The translations under genes were made by a program, and so were the position numbers. The notes under the pieces were generated by a model, which ran no database searches, had not been told where the DNA came from, and saw nothing but the letters and a program-made list of their open reading frames with translations. Positions 42,301 through 42,500 of a stretch of 42,500 bases of DNA are shown in pieces; positions within the stretch are counted from its first letter, which is position 1, and the number at the start of each line of letters is the position of its first letter. The stretch comes from Symbiodinium natans (taxonomy: Eukaryota > Sar > Dinophyceae > Suessiales > Symbiodiniaceae): NCBI GenBank assembly GCA_905221605.1, contig CAJNDS010002270.1:417435-459934 (forward strand). Direction: 5' to 3'.

Positions 42301-42400
42301 AAACCTTAAACCCTAAACCCTCAACCCTAAATCACTTTGAAGGTATGCCTGTGCAGGGAGGGCCCCCGCCCTACCAGCATCCGGGCCCTTGGTCGTCGAT
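39222..42400 (+). CDS. Gene model 9: organelle-type leader then Gly/Ser-rich region, 3'-partial
   Basis: Exons: 39222-39320, 39477-39602, 39745-39814, 40603-40655, 40793-40962, 41065-41120, 41212-41297, perhaps 42188-42219 and 42357-42400. All joins from 39477 to 41297 agree in phase; only the first join needs a non-GT donor. The N-terminus (MARLVKGLSHCLPVLSHQTR, then AATSLKMVATRAS; next exon MASLTAMRGLSSTRLRGG) is rich in Arg, Ser, Thr and Ala and lacks acidic residues, as in mitochondrial or plastid transit peptides. After this come VPKDLFEAFGGG, a Gly/Ser repeat, and GFGGAGPYQPFPSYF. G/F-rich linkers of this kind occur in J-domain and m-AAA proteins, but no J domain or ATPase is seen here. 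Confidence 0.55.
39477..39602 (+). CDS. Exon 2, gene 9 (MASLTAMRGLSSTRLRGGVC)
   Basis: The acceptor is GAATCTGCAG. It continues VSSSPRQGSRALGTRHGEQP to a GTCAAA donor, phase 2. Its Met could itself be the start. Confidence 0.6.
39745..39814 (+). CDS. Exon 3, gene 9 (QTPHHKAPERETLSSLRLWP)
   Basis: The exon lies between GCAATTGCAG and GTTTCA. Phase 2 in, phase 0 out; mostly G/C third positions. Confidence 0.65.
39990..40595 (-). repeat. 600-nt degenerate C-strand array
   Basis: Units vary from 7 to 10 nt. A longer period is visible: ATAAAACTATAAGCCCT-like phrases recur near 40195, 40262, 40330 and 40391. Confidence 0.8.
40603..40655 (+). CDS. Exon 4, gene 9 (NVEATGGLLGDATAGEA)
   Basis: The acceptor is TAAAGCCAG, at the end of a 600-nt C-strand stretch. 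The donor is the GTTTAGGG of a telomeric hairpin intron. Confidence 0.65.
40656..40792 (+). repeat. Intron with inverted telomeric tracts (hairpin)
   Basis: Complete intron of gene 9. It begins with five to six G-strand TTTAGGG units (40656-40706) and ends with C-strand CCCTAAA units (40745-40790), so the two ends can pair. Donor GTTTAG, acceptor CCTGAG. Confidence 0.7.
40793..40962 (+). CDS. Exon 5, gene 9: Gly/Ser-rich
   Basis: The acceptor is AACCCTGAG. It reads LTCVPKDLFEAFGGG, then a Gly run with a GGGGGS repeat, then CRFEGTRTG. The donor GTAGGC lies in the left inverted repeat of the next element. Confidence 0.6.
40959..41064 (+). mobile_element. Family-E-like introner (intron 40963-41064)
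   Basis: Ends GGGAGTAGGCGC and TTACTCCCGGGTCTAG, with AAAGGGCACCC inside as in 10739. The GT of GTAGGC and the final TAG are placed to act as splice sites, and removal keeps gene 9 in frame. Confidence 0.6.
41065..41120 (+). CDS. Exon 6, gene 9 (KIGRLNPHKTSLSPKQNR)
   Basis: The exon starts right after the element's right end (CGGGTCTAG). Phase 1 in; GTTTCC donor, phase 0 out. The 102-nt element is a multiple of three with no stop, so retention would keep the frame. Confidence 0.55.
41212..41297 (+). CDS. Exon 7, gene 9 (QQEQTEDTGPGFGGAGPYQP)
   Basis: The exon lies between CTAATCTGCAG and GTTCAGGG. It continues FPSYFAAKG. Phase 0 in, phase 2 out. Confidence 0.7.
41298..42187. other. Intronic interval with opposed telomeric tracts
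   Basis: CTTAGGG units (41313-41370), C-strand CCCTAAA (41555-41668), G-strand (41762-41824), family-G element, then C-strand (41945-42042). No exon convincingly placed. Confidence 0.6.
41840..41949. mobile_element. Family-G element
   Basis: Shares GTATGTAACCCAAGGTTCCC, GGCTCCCTAAGCATCCCTAA and CCTACCCCCCTTGAAC with the copy at 347. It lies between two telomeric tracts of opposite orientation. Confidence 0.6.
42188..42219 (+). CDS. Possible exon, gene 9 (QSYYSWLLE)
   Basis: The acceptor is AGTATTCACAG and phase 2 fits. A competing ATG frame at 42112 (MFITATCIEGEDLNHGENRT) covers the same DNA. The donor is unclear. Confidence 0.3.
42357..42400 (+). CDS. Possible exon, gene 9
   Basis: An open piece follows GCCTGTGCAG. 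Phase from 41297 gives EGPRPTSIRALGRRCHVP and TGA. Another frame (GGPPPYQHPGPWSSMP) resembles the preceding GPYQPFPS segment. Not resolved. Confidence 0.4.
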
Positions 42401-42500
42401 GCCATGTGCCTTGATGCTCTTAGACCTGTGGAGTTTGTTGTGAACAAGGGGTTTTAAGGTTTTGAAGCTTAGGATCTAGGGCTTAGGGTTGAGGGGGGTA

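Noticed and set aside
1-42500. True chromosome end
   Set aside because: Telomeric tracts are short, occur in both orientations and alternate with coding exons throughout, so they are interstitial.

Overview
The window looks like nuclear DNA of a dinoflagellate or a close alveolate relative. The reasons are: (i) tracts of the plant/alveolate-type telomeric heptamer TTTAGGG, in both orientations, from end to end; (ii) many very short exons (18-214 nt), all on the + strand, with a G/C-leaning third codon position; (iii) GT donors plus several apparent GC donors; (iv) several families of short inverted-repeat elements sitting inside introns. No contiguous ORF longer than about 145 codons exists, and most long ORFs are translations of simple repeats. 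The real coding content is in pieces below the usual ORF cutoff. I found it by looking for splice borders, open frames and, most usefully, agreement of intron phase from one exon to the next.

Layout: 26-14,099, a 5'-truncated gene of about 19 small exons encoding an Ala/Lys-rich, then Thr-rich, then acidic protein. 15,194-15,943, a possible small three-exon gene. 16,397-20,853, the best model: 17 exons whose phases all agree, ATG to TAG, 362 residues. 22,424-24,611, the 3' part of another gene ending in TGA. 25,205-about 33,000, a long gene with at least 18 consecutive exons in agreeing phase. 33,757-35,262, a gene ending in the largest exon of the window (432 nt, coiled-coil, possibly retroelement-derived). 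35,780-38,998, isolated exons of one or more further genes. 39,222 to beyond the right end, a gene starting with a Met/basic/hydroxylated leader that looks organelle-targeting, followed by a Gly/Ser-rich part. I could not assign a family with confidence to any of these proteins.

The striking feature is what the introns are made of. Several complete introns (18,717-18,785; 30,145-30,207; 32,473-32,576) consist almost wholly of TTTAGGG units, with the repeat itself supplying the GT donor (GTTTAGGG). Others begin with the G-strand repeat and end with the C-strand repeat (for example 40,656-40,792), giving a telomeric hairpin. Separately, at least three introns coincide with MITE-like elements whose terminal inverted repeats carry both splice sites (20,659-20,795; 38,294-38,387; 40,963-41,064), which is the signature of introners. 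About a dozen such element families recur through the window, some split by a telomeric tract. Together this suggests a genome in which telomere-like repeats and introners have been the main source of intron sequence.

Limits: exon borders are by eye. Where two frames or donors fit I say so. Protein identities need homology searches that I could not run.
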